Assembly: GCF_026914185.1 (NCBI RefSeq)
Contig: NC_070574.1
Span: 62,001 to 126,000 of the forward strand
Source: Puccinia triticina
Lineage: Eukaryota; Basidiomycota; Pucciniomycetes; Pucciniales; Pucciniaceae
Length of the DNA: 64,000 bases
Direction: 5' to 3'
Numbering within the stretch: position 1 is the stretch's first letter; every line of letters begins with the position of its first letter. Of this stretch, positions 53,501 to 64,000 are shown in pieces. The notes beneath the pieces are model-generated. The model made no database searches and was not told the DNA's origin. It was given only the letters and a program-made list of their open reading frames with translations. A program made the position numbers and the translations under genes.

Positions 53501-55407
53501 CAACAATGCAACTATTACGCTACGGTTAGCGTGTAATACACCAATTTAGTGGCATTTTTAGCGCTGCTACGCTAAAATTTAGTTTGACACCAGCATATTA
53601 CATCTAATGCTAACTTCTATCTAGAGAAAAATCCAAAGTTTTTAATCTCTAGAAAGTAGTGATTTTTAGCGTCTGATTGCTATCTATATTTAGCAGCTCT
53701 GCGCTAATATAGCAATATATTAGTGTTCCTTATTGCTACACTAATTCAATAAATAATTGGTGGCAATTATCTAATCTGGGAATAGAGATGGCCATGGGGA
53801 CCCAGGTACCCGCCATGATTTTGTAAAAATTTAGGTACCCGGACTTGCCACCAACACCCGCGGACAGGTACCAACCTCACTATATTTTACACAACTACAG
53901 ACCTTTTTTCAATTTTGAAGCCACTAGTCGTTGGATAACAATATCTCATAAAAAAAACCTCGGATTATCAAATCCACAATGATCTGTCATTTGTAGACAA
54001 AAATTTGCTGAGGAATCATCATTTGCAACCAAGATATTAGCCCAGTTCATGTTGGTGACTTTGAACCTACTTTTATCTGATTTTATCATAAAATTTTGAA
54101 AAATTTTCCAATCATCAGAAACAGTGGTTTCAGAAGAATCTGACCAACTTGAAAAAAATGATGAATTTTAATGATAAAATGGATAAAAATGGCCTTAAAA
54201 ATCCAATGTGAACTGGGCTACTGGTATCAGCGACATCAGATTGTATTGCTTTGGTCCGACCATCTGACGGTCCCGGAGGCAATGATGTTGGTGAAATCAA
54301 GGTCTGGCGTGATCTCTTGCTTGATTGTTTCATGGTGTGAGGTCTCTGTGAGAACGTGTCACTATTCACAGAGCCTGAGCCTGGGCCAGACCCTTATATA
54401 AATGTCAGCCAACAGGTTTATTTGGGAAATTTCAGCATGAGATAATAACCACAATAGCCTGCATGTTGTCCCATCCGCATATGCTTGATTGGGTCCACCA
54501 TACAAGCCGCGAATGGCATAACAATTGAGGTGGGGTGAGGCCAGAAAAGTGAGAAATGGACTTACCGGGGCTGTGAGCCAATTATGATTCAGAGGAAGTG
54601 AAACTGGGAGCAAGAGCAGCAAGCTGTATTGGATGTAGAAGCACACAAATTAGATCAGCTTTCTTGCGGTGAGGGGGGAAGGCTTGGATTGTCAGATAGA
54701 TTGTTAGCTTACAGGGGATGTTTGTGACTCCATTCTGAGTCAGATGAGGCGAGAGCAGTATTGTTTACGGTATTGGGTGTGTGCAGTCGGGTCCAATGTG
54801 GGACGAGTTGGGACTTTGCGGCGGGTGCCTGAACGGGTACCTGTGTTGGACACGGGTACTTGTTATTTTTCAGCCATATGTCACAGACCCGTACCCGTAC
54901 ACAGCACCCGCGGGGGGGTACCCAAGGACAAGGAGGGGTACCCGCCCGCGGATGCCGGGTACCGCCAGACGGGTACCCACTGGCCATCTCTATCTGGGAA
55001 AAGAGACCTCCAGCTCCAGAATCTATCAGCTATTGATGCCCTAATGTTTGGGCTAAATTAAAGATTTAGCAGGATGCACATTAGCCCCATTATTGATGTG
55101 CTAATTACTGCGCTAATGTGCGCCAATCTGAATAATTAGCGTTCATCCAGCTAAACTGGCATGTAGCAATGTTTTAGCGGGTGTAGCGGCTTTGGCGCTA
55201 AAATACAGCTATTTTTAGCGTTAGCACCTTCAAAACGCTAAACTACCCGGAGGAGGGAAATGATGTAGCAAGGGTGTTGCTACGCTCCACGCTATATGTA
55301 GCGCTAGACCGCTACCGCTATTGCTAACTGCCCAGATTATTAGCGGCAAGCGCTACGCTACTTTTTTAGCGGCACTAATTACATTTAGCGTAATGGTTGG
55401 ATTGTTG
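53501..55407. mobile_element. TAGCG-rich palindromic element, interrupted by a hAT-like element
   Basis: Ends CAACAATGCAACTATTACGC and its near complement at 55386-55407 are inverted; CAGGGAG is duplicated on both sides (53494-53500, 55408-55414). The body is dense in TTAGCGCTA-type motifs. The hAT-like element at 53783-54992 splits it. Confidence 0.8.
53783..54992. mobile_element. Non-autonomous hAT element nested in the TAGCG element
   Basis: 1210 bp with inverted ends TAGAGATGGCCA and an exact 8-bp duplication TCTGGGAA (53775-53782, 54993-55000). GGGTACC motifs cluster inside both ends. No transposase frame was found. Confidence 0.92.
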
Positions 55408-55721
55408 CAGGGAGGATGCCACGCTCACCCATTTTCCCCAATATCACCCTCTAGACTTCCAATTCGCTCCTTGCCTTTGGCACCATTACAATCACCAGCT
55501 TCTTAGCTTATTTTCCCCCACTTCAAACTCCCCTGTATCCATCCCCCCTGGTAAGAAACGTCCTGTAAATGTTGTTACATGGTGGTTTTCTGTACCCAAT
55601 CCCCCCCTTTGAGCCTGTGCGGGCTCAGGGAATTTCAAATTTTGAGCCCAAAAACCGCTGGATCACCACTCCAGAACCACTTCACAGTAGGTGGAGTGGG
55701 CTAGTAATTATGTGTGTCAGC

Positions 55722-56127
55722 TAGGGATGAAACCGGGTCGGGTTTGGGTCGGAAAACAGTGCCCAAACCCAACCCAGAATTTAGTGCGGGTCGGGTTGGG
55801 TCGGGTCAGTTTTGAAAATATGCTGCCCAAACCCAACCCAGCATCTTACTGTTTCGGGTCGGGTTGGTTTCTGACCCAACGGGTCTTGGGTCGACCTGAC
55901 CTAGTAGGCGCCAAAAACACCCAAATTTACTGTTGGAGGCATTGTAGTCGGGTCGCAGGCCGACCCAATTAGAAAATACGCTGCCCAAACCCGACCCAAA
56001 AATCTAGCAGGTCTGTGGCGAGTCGGGTCAAAAACTAGTTTTTGAGATAAAAGCCGACCCAAACCTGGCCCCAGGCCCAACACGGGTCGGGTACCCGGCG
56101 GGTTGACCTGACCCACTTTCAACCCTA
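55722..56127. mobile_element. 406-bp non-autonomous hAT element with GGGTCGGGTTGGG arrays
   Basis: Ends TAGGGATGAAA / inverted TAGGGTTGAAA with an exact 8-bp duplication GTGTCAGC (55714-55721, 56128-56135). The interior alternates GGGTCGGGTTTGGG-type motifs with their complements. Confidence 0.92.
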
Positions 56128-56294
56128 GTGTCAGCTAGGTAAAAAACTTTGAAATGGAAGCTGAGACTGCAGGCTACAAGTCTGTCTACTCAGTTTTTTT
56201 AAACTAAAAACTACATTTTTAAAAACATTTTGAAAAGAAAACATGTGTTTTTTTGCCAGAAATTCTCGAGTCTGTAGGGCCAATGGTGTGACTC

Positions 56295-56365
56295 TAGAGG
56301 TAAGCCTCTCCTTTGGAGACGCTTTGCCCCTCCTCAGAGAGGCTTTGTTAAGCTCGAGGACACCC
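56295..56365. repeat. Short GC-rich repeat fragment (TAAGCCTCTCC...GCTTTGTTAAGC)
   Basis: Matches the GC-rich end of the repeats at 19305, 26560 and 60575. Nothing recognisable lies between 56366 and 57867 apart from random open frames. Confidence 0.45.
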
Positions 56366-57867
56366 TGGGGGACACAAACACACAAGCTAAAGTCCTCTTT
56401 TATGACAATTGGGAATTGCCCTTAGCAAAATTGACTGCCACATTCATCAAGCTATGACTACCACACCACCGCCACACCCCTGCATATAACTCTGACCTCC
56501 GCAGTGGTGCTTTGACCAGCAAGGTGTTGTCAACAAGACCCTTTTTACGTCTGTAAGCTCAAATCCTTCACCTCTCCCGTCCCACGTTCATACCAATTTC
56601 TAACTCTGGAAAACTGATATTAAACACCTTTAAGAAGCCATTTTCTCCAATTGGATATCTTGCTCTCCCTCAATCTCCTAATCCCAGCTGCAAAGGCCAA
56701 GCAGCGTCTCCACCAGGTCAAAACTAACCACAGCAACCGCATCCCCGCTGGACCACACGGCAGCTCCAGCAGCTTTCTGAGTGCTCAGAGCAGCCGACAC
56801 CACTTCCTTGAGTCAATCTTGTGTCTCTCAACGGGTTCAAATGGCCCGCCTGATTCCCACCGCCATCAGTCCTTACATACCTCCCAGCCAAGCCATCTGT
56901 CAAGGATGAGCCGGGGCTCAACAGGCGTGTTGGGCTACCATCACCGGGACTAAGGCTCCCAGGACCTGCGCCCGTTCTCAAGCTCCAGGACTAGCTCAGA
57001 GGGCTTTCCTGAAAGAATATGGAGAGCTAAGAATAATATTTCTAAGTTAGAGACTGTTATCCTATCTTGAGTTGTCTATTTACAAATAGAGATGAGCAAA
57101 GAAGTAAATAGAATTTACCAAAGAGCAGGCGTAAGGGCTCTCTATTGTTTAGAAAGAAATAAAGGAAGTGAAGATTCTGGGTCTGTTGAAAATTCTTCTG
57201 GTTCTTGATCAGGTTCTGAAGTAGTGTTCTAGATGGCAATGTCAGCCTGAGCTGCTGTACCTGGTCTGGGGAGACAAAGATTGTCCTTACTCAGATCCAG
57301 CAGTTATGCTTTCCTGGTCTGGCTGATTAGGCCTTGGCAATACAAGATTGCAGGGATCTGCTTTGGTCTACATTTGTTGAGTCAAGTCAGTCTTTCTCTT
57401 TAGGTACCGTACGCTAGGCTTATGGCTACAATTCTCACCTGGTTCTTTGTTGCCACTGGGGTCAACGCTTAGGGTTTTATTTGGCTGTTCTGGAACAATA
57501 CCGTCTGGATGAAAACCGGCTTTGGTTAGCTTGAGCTTTGCTGTCTACTCACCTGAAGTGGCGGTGTTGGCTATGCATTTGGCTAAAGTCTTGTGACCTG
57601 ACTTCTCCCTTGTTGGGAGCTTGTGCGTTGTGGAGCTCAAAACTGTATGCATCAAGTTGATTGCATCAGCTCTTTCTGTACCTCAACGCACAGCTGGGCC
57701 TGCAGATAAGGGTTTTCAAAGCTTACCTTGTTCCGCTGCTGGTTTAGATCCCAGCCTCTTCCTCACTTTGTGAGGTCGAGGCTGTTCACCTGGGCTAGTA
57801 TTCTCACATTTCTCACCTGCTTACCGTCCACCCATACCTCAGCCATACCTTGCCAAGATGAACTAAG

Positions 57868-58132
57868 TCCGGAGGCAAGCCTGGAGGGACATTAATTGTC
57901 AATGAGCTTTGGGAACAATACCGCCCTGGGGTTGTTGTTCATGCTATTGTCAAGTCCTTCCACTTTCAACAAGGCCACTACTGGTTCCGTCTCCAAACAA
58001 ACTTCAGACGGATCTCAGACAATGGCCAGGACAAGCAGACCACTGTCCTGGTTCTTTACTATCTATACAAAGATCTCTACAACTTCCAGGCCGCACTCAT
58101 TGAGAGCTTCCCAGACCAAGCAGTCAGTTGAG
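57868..58132 (+). pseudogene. Coding-like remnant, unrecognised
   Basis: A frame that reads NELWEQYRPGVVVHAIVKSF and HYWFRLQTNFRRIS, then LVLYYLYKDLYNF, to a TGA near 58132 has the aromatic-rich texture of real protein. It could be an exon beginning at an acceptor near 57868. No neighbouring exon was found, so it is probably a fragment of a rust-specific or element-encoded gene. Confidence 0.3.
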
Positions 58133-58380
58133 ATGGATTGACCAATCTCTCCTGGATAAATGAGAACAAAGACAAGTTGTAATTTGGGTCATATGATTGA
58201 CTGCCTGGTCAGCTTTCAGAATCAATTCAAGGTTGTTACTCCTTCAAGTTTTCACCGTATAGCAGTGCAATGTGATGTAAAATCTAAAATATCAATGCTC
58301 CCCTTCAATTGAAAGACTACTGTGAATAGTTGAGCCGATGTGAGCCTTAATTTTCATGAGCAGAGTGTTGAGGCAATTTA

Positions 58381-58549
58381 TGGTGTTCAAAGTTGGTTCA
58401 CATAATTTTATGCATGCATAAATCATAAAATCTTTTTTGCAGGGGATATGACTGTCTGATTATGTAATACAAAATTTCCTCCCCAAAATATTTTTATGAT
58501 TTTCTGATTTATGCATGCATATAATTATGCAAACCAACTTTGAACACCA
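58381..58549. mobile_element. 169-bp MITE flanked by TA
   Basis: Inverted ends TGGTGTTCAAAGTTGGTT / AACCAACTTTGAACACCA with TA on each side, Tc1/mariner-like. The interior carries ATGCATGCATAAAT in both orientations. A diverged relative may lie at 21600-21720. Confidence 0.75.
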
Positions 58550-58695
58550 TAATTGTAACAAACATGAGTGGTCACCCATGTCTAAAATATCCCTTCAAGT
58601 GGAGAGTTCCAAAACAATATATAGGAATTTCAACTTCAGAGGGTTGTCAAAAGTTCAAGACAGTTGAACCCACCTATAGCAATATACAATACATA

Positions 58696-59502
58696 CAATG
58701 ATGGGAAGTTACATACGTTACGATATCTGAAGCGATTTTCGTAACGTAACTTTTTCCGTTATCTTCTCACCAGTTAACGTTTTTTTTAACTTGAAGCAAG
58801 ACCGGGCTCAGGAAACGTAACTTGTGATTTTTCCTTCCTCCTGAGCCCGGCAGTAACGTAACTTTCTTTTGACAAAAAAAGTGAAATAACGCTCTGGAGC
58901 GAGCTTGCTGCCGTCAGTTCAGTGCGCCGCGGCTGTACTGTCAGATTACACGTAAACCAACAGTACGACTGCGGCGCGTACAAACCCAGCTCGCTCTGGA
59001 GCGAGCTTGCTGCCGTCAGTTCAGTGCGCCGCGGCTGTACTGTCGGATTACACGTAAACCGACAGTACGACTGCGGCGCGTACGAACCCAGCTCGCTCTG
59101 GAGCAAGCTTGCTGCCGTCAGTTCAGTGCGCCGCGGCTGTACTGTCGGATTACACGTAAACCGACAGTACGACTGCGGCGCCTACGAACCCAGCTCGCTC
59201 TGGAGCAAGCTTGCTGCCGTCAGTTCAGTGCGCCGCGGCTGTACTGTCGGATTACACGTAAACCGACAGTACAACTGCGGCGCGTACAAACCCACTAAAG
59301 CGAGCTGGCTGCCGTGAATAACGTAACTTTTCTAAAAAATAAAGAATAAAAAAAACCAGATAACGTAACTCAAGTGAGAAAAAAAGAAGGAAATACACCT
59401 AACGCAACTTGAAAAAGTTAGAAGAAACTTCAACGATAACGTGCTTTTTTTAGTTACGTTAACGTTACTTTGCGTTATCTATAACGTAACCTCCCATCGT
59501 TG
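58696..59502. mobile_element. Element with CAAYGATGGG ends and a hairpin minisatellite core
   Basis: Ends CAATGATGGGAAGTTAC / inverted CAACGATGGGAGGTTAC, flanked by an exact ATACATA (58689-58695, 59503-59509). Between them lie GTTACGTAAC-type palindromes and the 102-bp tandem repeat. Confidence 0.85.
58891..59296 (+). repeat. 102-bp tandem repeat, about four copies
   Basis: Units start GCTCTGGAGC at 58891, 58993, 59095 and 59197. Each contains GTACTGTCGG...CCGACAGTAC, an inner hairpin extended by GCGCCGC/GCGGCGC. Confidence 0.95.
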
Positions 59503-60070
59503 ATACATAGAAACAGATCAACTAATGGTGCTGGACCTATTCCTGCTGAATACTAAGCCCACCATATGCAATTAAGTTTGCTCTTCAGTATCAACATCTG
59601 ATTTAAAAAAGAACTAGAACCCAAATTTACATATGGGATGAAGAATGATTGAGATTCCTGAGTTTTCATACAAGCTTTGTTCAAAGATGCTTTTGTTCCA
59701 TGCTGTAAACTAATCTATGGCCATAAAACTCTTGAATTGCAGATAAAATGCATACATTCAAGTTGATTCTTGTATCTGCACAATTGTTCTGGGATTCAGC
59801 CTATCCACAAAGAAAAGAGCCTTGATGATTTCACTCAACTCAGAGAGATATACATGTGAAAATCAAACCATAATCATAATCAAACTGAATCATGAGTTGA
59901 GAAAGGTTGGGTAAGATGAGCTTTGCCACCTTAAAAGATGAGACTCAGGCTGAAACGGGACATGATTGGGGTCATACATGTTTGTTCTAGGAGCCTCTGA
60001 GAAATCCATTCAGAGGGTATTGGTGGGGTGGTTCAAGAATCAATCAAACTAAAACTTGTATGTGCAGCAG

Positions 60071-60547
60071 CAACAGTGGGCCGCTACGCTAAACTACGCT
60101 ATTTTAGCCCTAAACTTTAGTGTAGCGGCAAAAAGCACTGGCCTTTTTTGAATAGCGTTAGTGCGCTGTTAGCGCCGCTACGCTGCGATAATTTTCAGCG
60201 GCGCTAACAGCACGCCAATTTTTGTTTAGCGTTAGCGCTAAACTACAGCTGCTACGCTGCGCTACGTTGCGCTAAGGCGCTTTTAGCGGAAAAAACGGCC
60301 TTTTTTGCCTCAAAAAGCGCTGTAGCGCAGCATAGCAAACGCTATTTTGCGCCCTGCGTGCTTAGCGTTAGCGCCATTGCGCAAATCTGCGCTAACGCTA
60401 CGCTAAAATCTAAAATATCTTTGCACCCTGCGCGCGTAGCGTTAGCGCAGATGCGCGTGATTGCGCTAACACTACGCGAAAAAATAGCGCATTTGTGCTG
60501 CGCTACGCTACGCTAACAGCTTTGTTAGCGTAGCTGACCCACTGTTG
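60071..60547. mobile_element. 477-bp TAGCG-palindrome element
   Basis: Ends CAACAGTGGGCCGCTACGCT / inverted CAACAGTGGGTCAGCTACGC. The whole body is GCTA/TAGC-rich with alternating GCGCTAACGC motifs. Flanks TGCAGCAG and GAAGCGGC are only weakly alike. Confidence 0.78.
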
Positions 60548-60574
60548 GAAGCGGCGAATCCTCCTAGGCCTCTC

Positions 60575-60733
60575 CTCTAGCTTAACAAAGCCACTCAAAC
60601 AGAGGTCCGGGGTACTTGCGCAGAGCGCTCTCCATAGGAGAGGATTACTCGCTTTGCCTCAATTTTGGCAGGAGCAGAAGGGATATTCAGTGCAAAAAAT
60701 AAAAATACAGTCCTATAAATCTAAGTACATTAA
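60575..60733. repeat. GC-rich end of a repeat related to 19305 and 26640
   Basis: CTAGCTTAACAAAGCC, GGAGAGGATTACTCG, TTTTGGCAGGAGCAGAAGGG and AGTGCAAAAAATAAAAATA match those repeats. The MITE at 60734 interrupts it. Confidence 0.55.
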
Positions 60734-61653
60734 GGCCCCGTTTGGCAGCAATCATGTTATGTGATATTGCACACTTACCTAATGTGATGCACATCACTCT
60801 TGAATTTCATATATTTCAAGATAACACAAGTGTTTGGCTGCCACTCGCGTTATACAGCTTGCCTACATAACAAGCTCCAGGCCGGTAAATACTGGCCATT
60901 GAGCGTACATACCGGCAAGGCTAATCGAGTGTTTAACTCCTCTCGACGATGGCCGGTACATGGTCATGAAAGGGAATACAGAGTCCCTTTTGGGGAACAC
61001 ATGGTCCCCTTGATGACCATTGGTCATCGAAGGGAATACATGGTCTCTTGGATGACCAATGGTCATCAAGGAGAATATGTACACAGTCCCTTCAATGGCC
61101 AATGGTCATCAAGGAGAATACATAGTCCCTTCGATGACCGAAGGTCATTGGGGAGATTCCCCTTGATGACCAATGGTCATCAAAGGGACTGTGTACATAT
61201 TCTCCCCAATGACCAATGGTCATCAGGGGGATACATGGGCCCTTCAATGACCAATGGTCATTGAGGGGAATGTCCCTTTGATGCTCATTGGTCATCAATG
61301 GCTGATTGTGTTGGATCGGTCATCAATCTTGATGACCGGTTGTGTTGGCCCATCGATTGGAGTGTGTACTCTGCTCGGTGACCGGTACAAAGTCTGTACC
61401 GGCCATTGAGGTGAGTAACAGAGGTGGAGTTGGGGGTGTGTCGTGTAAGGGTGCCGATATCACCCCAAATACACCCCCAGGGGTACTATATCGGAAATGG
61501 CGGGGATGATGAGGAGTGATGAGGAAACTCGTGATGACCCTCATAACTTCTCAAAACTGCCAAACATGCGAGTGATACAATATGGGCCTCGGTGAGGCCC
61601 GGTTATAGAAAAGCAGTGGTTATTACATAACATCACTGCTGCCAAACGGGGCC
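60734..61653. mobile_element. 920-bp PIF/Harbinger-like MITE with tandem GACCAATGGTCATC repeats
   Basis: Ends GGCCCCGTTTGGCAGCA inverted at the right, with TAA on both sides (60731-60733, 61654-61656). The interior 60990-61320 repeats a unit of roughly 30-40 bp built on the palindrome GACCAATGGTC in both orientations. Confidence 0.88.
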
Positions 61654-62039
61654 TAAATCCACACTTTTGTCAAAATTGGGATCAAGGGTTTCCCCTGCAA
61701 TTTTCTGAAAAGGGGCTTAAAGTTTAGCCCCCTGTGTGCAAATGGAAAATTGGCACTTGCATCCACCTCCAAATTTCTCAGTTATCAGCATATTACGCTT
61801 AATACCGCAAGAAAATTAATTTAAAGTCCCCAAACATAAATGCCTTGGACTTGCCCCCCAATTCCTGAACCAGGAATGAAAAGGGGCAGGATTCAACCCC
61901 CTCGTGCCTGTCGCAATTGCAAGGGCAGGAGGGGGGCAAAAAAAATGCTCAGCGCGCAATTGCGGAAAATGTCTGCCTCAGGTCAAAAACAATTGTAATT
62001 GACGGAGGGGGGGTTAAAAACCTGTGCAAATGCAACAGC

Positions 62040-62830
62040 CTCAGGGCAGTAAAAAAAATTGCCGGCCATTGAGTATACTGCCCTCAATGTCCGGCCTGTG
62101 CCGGTCATCAAGTGTACATACTGCCTTTGATGGCCGGCACAGACTGGCCATCAAGGGGGGGCTGGTTTTGGCGTGGCTGGGTGTTCACTCCATACCAGCC
62201 TGGAGTGCCGGGTTGGGCACTCCAAATGGGGGCTGGTTTTGGAGTGAACAATCCTGCACTCCAAAAATCTTGGAGTGGTCCAGAGTTCACACCTTTTTTG
62301 GTGTGCATCCGGCATTTTTGTGGCGTGCCTAAAGCCCAGCCCGCATTTTTTCAGTACAGAGTGATTTTTTTTCAATGATTTTCCCAACCTCAAACTTTGA
62401 GTAATTTTTTTTGGGTCTGCATTTTTGCACACCAAAAAATTACCCCGGGCAAACCAAAAAAGGTGTGCACTCCAAGGTTTTTTGGATTGCACTCCAGCAT
62501 TTCTTGGAGTGAAAATATTTCACTCCAAAAAGATGTGATTTTTGGAGTGAACTATTTTCACTCCAGGAAATGCTGGGGTGCACAGAAAAAAACCTTGGAG
62601 TGCCCCCTGTTGCACTCCCCCCTTGGCGGCTGCTGCAGACCAGCAATCAAGAGGGATGAGTCCTCCCAATGACCAGCATTGACCGGTCATTGAGAACTTC
62701 AGGGAAGCGTAGTCTTTGGAGTACCTCACCTGCACTCCATGGAACTTGGAGTGCACTGACATGCACACCTTTTTGGTGTGCGCAGGGGAATTTTTTGGTG
62801 TGCAAAAAGGCAGACCCTTTTTTTGGGAAA
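62040..62830. repeat. Cluster of ACTCCA/TGGAGTG and GGTGTGC hairpin motifs
   Basis: Motifs such as CACTCCAAAAATCTTGGAGT and TTTTTTGGTGTGC recur in both orientations after two GCCGGCCATTGA/TGATGGCCGGCA palindromes. No ends could be set. 61660-62039 has no feature. Confidence 0.45.
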
Positions 62831-63039
62831 TTTAATTATGCTTGAAGTGATTTGACCAGAGGGAAGCACCGTGGTGATCTTAGCTTATGTACATACAATG
62901 TGTCAATTTACATACAACCTCGACAGCATGCAGAATTGTTGGTCCACAGGATCTACAGGAAATATCGTGCATGAATGGAGAATAAGCTCTGAAGCTTATT
63001 TTCTTAAGACATAAGTATGTTCTTTGAGGTAGGCAAATT

Positions 63040-63516
63040 CAACACTGGGTCGCTACGCTAACCATAGCGGTTAGCGTAGCGTAGCGCAGCGCGAATGCGC
63101 TATTTTTTAGCGTAGCGTTAGCGCAATTGCACGCATATGCGCTAACGCTACGCGCACGCGGTGTGCAGCTATTTTAGCTGATAGCGTAGCGTTAGCGCAG
63201 ATGCGCGCAATTGCACTAACGCTACGCATGCAGGGCGCAAAAGAGCGCGCGCTACGCTGCGCTACAGCGCCTTTAGCGGGAAAAGAGGGCTTTTTTTCCG
63301 CTAAAAGCGCTGTAGCGCAGCGCAGCGTAGCGTAGCGACTGTAGCGGCGCGCTAACGCTAACAAAGAATTGGCGCGCTGTTAGCGCCGCTGAAAATTAGC
63401 GCAGCGTAGCGGCGCTAACAGCGCGCTAACGCTATGCAAAATAGATTGGCGCTTTTTGCCGCTACGCTAACGCGTAGCGCTGAAATAGCGTAGCGTGGCG
63501 TAGCGACCCAGTGTTG
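63040..63516. mobile_element. 477-bp TAGCG-palindrome element
   Basis: Ends CAACACTGGGTCGCTACGC perfectly inverted at the right. Flanks AGGCAAATT and AGGCAATT differ by one base of length, a probable target-site duplication. Same length and composition as 60071-60547. Confidence 0.85.
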
Positions 63517-63759
63517 AGGCAATTGTCACTAATTGTAACCTAAGTGGTTAGGTTACAACAGTGAGGGGCCTCTTTCCCCTTCACAGCTAAGCAGCTTATC
63601 CCCTTCTTGGGCTTCCTTGTTTTGTTCCCAGCCTTGAGATTTCCTCCTCAGGCCTGTTTTTCCCTCATGTTTCCCCAGCCTCAGCTGAGAATTCATCAAT
63701 CCCAAGAGCAGGAATGTTTTTTAAAATGAGAATGAGGGCAGCAGACAGCTGCCACTCCG

Positions 63760-63910
63760 TGGGCCCACTGTTGGAAGATTAGCCAACGGCTGCAATTCTG
63801 TAGGCCCGCGGTTGGAAGATCAGCCAACAGCTGGCATTCTGTAGGCCCGCGGTTGGCAAGATCAGCCGACAGCTGGCATTCCGTGGGCCTGCTGTCAGAA
63901 GATCTGCCAA
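63760..63910 (+). repeat. Tandem repeat, unit about 55-58 bp, about three copies
   Basis: The block GGCCCGCGGTTGG with AAGATCAGCCAACAGC recurs around 63760, 63805 and 63850 with small changes; the rest of the window end shows no gene. Confidence 0.75.
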
Positions 63911-64000
63911 CAAAAAAACACAATACATCCCACTACAAGACATCAGGTTGGCCAGCCAAACGTTTTGGTGGGGTTGGGGGGGTCAGGCCAACACAATTTA

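Noticed and set aside
55735..56120. Telomere-like GGGTCGGGTTGGG array
   Set aside because: Motifs occur in both orientations inside an element with an exact 8-bp duplication, so they are transposon subterminal repeats and not an interstitial telomere.
56651..56953. 100-codon Ser/His-rich frame
   Set aside because: No splice partners, low-complexity composition and no recognisable domain.
58891..59296. CRISPR-like array
   Set aside because: Units are contiguous 102-bp copies without variable spacers, in a eukaryotic transposon setting.
63760..63910. Second CRISPR-like array
   Set aside because: Simple tandem repeats with drifting units, no spacers and no cas genes.

Overview
The window looks like the nuclear genome of a basidiomycete, most probably a rust fungus (Pucciniales). 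The pointers are short 50-120 bp spliceosomal introns, a Tnp2-type CACTA transposase, a DUF6589-like gene, multiple helicase-like genes of the kind rusts amplify, and a very dense load of DNA transposons and MITEs around a few ordinary genes. This is inference from protein style and repeat content; no taxonomic marker gene is present.

Layout. 1-11.6 kb: a CACTA (Tnp2-like) transposase gene on the minus strand, split by a young Ty3/gypsy element (1923-10287, minus strand, near-identical 846-bp LTRs). The gypsy element shows a textbook -1 frameshift signal between gag-protease and pol, a primer-binding site that extends into about 50 nt of tRNA-Tyr-like sequence, and four related intron-like modules. 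12.1-17.2 kb: a cluster of unrecognised spliced genes facing a SNF2-family helicase, with two 40-bp palindromes. 18.5-27.6 kb: MITEs, hairpin repeats and a complete but dead hAT transposon (21989-25158, 8-bp TSD). 28.0-30.9 kb: a decayed DUF6589-like gene. 32.0-35.2 kb: a RecQ-like helicase pseudogene broken by a nonsense codon, a 249-bp MITE and a frameshift. 35.6-41.2 kb: a young Ty1/copia element with identical 142-bp LTRs and one in-frame TGA between protease and integrase. 42.0-45.7 kb: an intact four-exon copper P-type ATPase (CCC2 type). 49.2-51.1 kb: an intact five-exon class I histone deacetylase (Hos2-like). 51.9-52.5 kb: a small spliced hypothetical gene. 52.9-64 kb: almost entirely nested non-autonomous elements, tandem hairpin repeats and TAGCG-rich palindromic elements.

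How it works together. The two housekeeping genes (copper loading in the secretory pathway; chromatin deacetylation) and the small gene beside the deacetylase are the likely host core. Most of the rest is a layered transposon landscape in which insertion order can be read: gypsy into CACTA, copia into a hairpin repeat, MITE into RecQ, hAT into a TAGCG element, and fold-back MITE into another MITE. Dead coding regions (hAT, DUF6589, RecQ) carry in-frame stops that are mostly explicable as C-to-T changes, several at CGA, which suggests methylation-linked decay. Exon borders were read by eye from splice consensus and reading frame.
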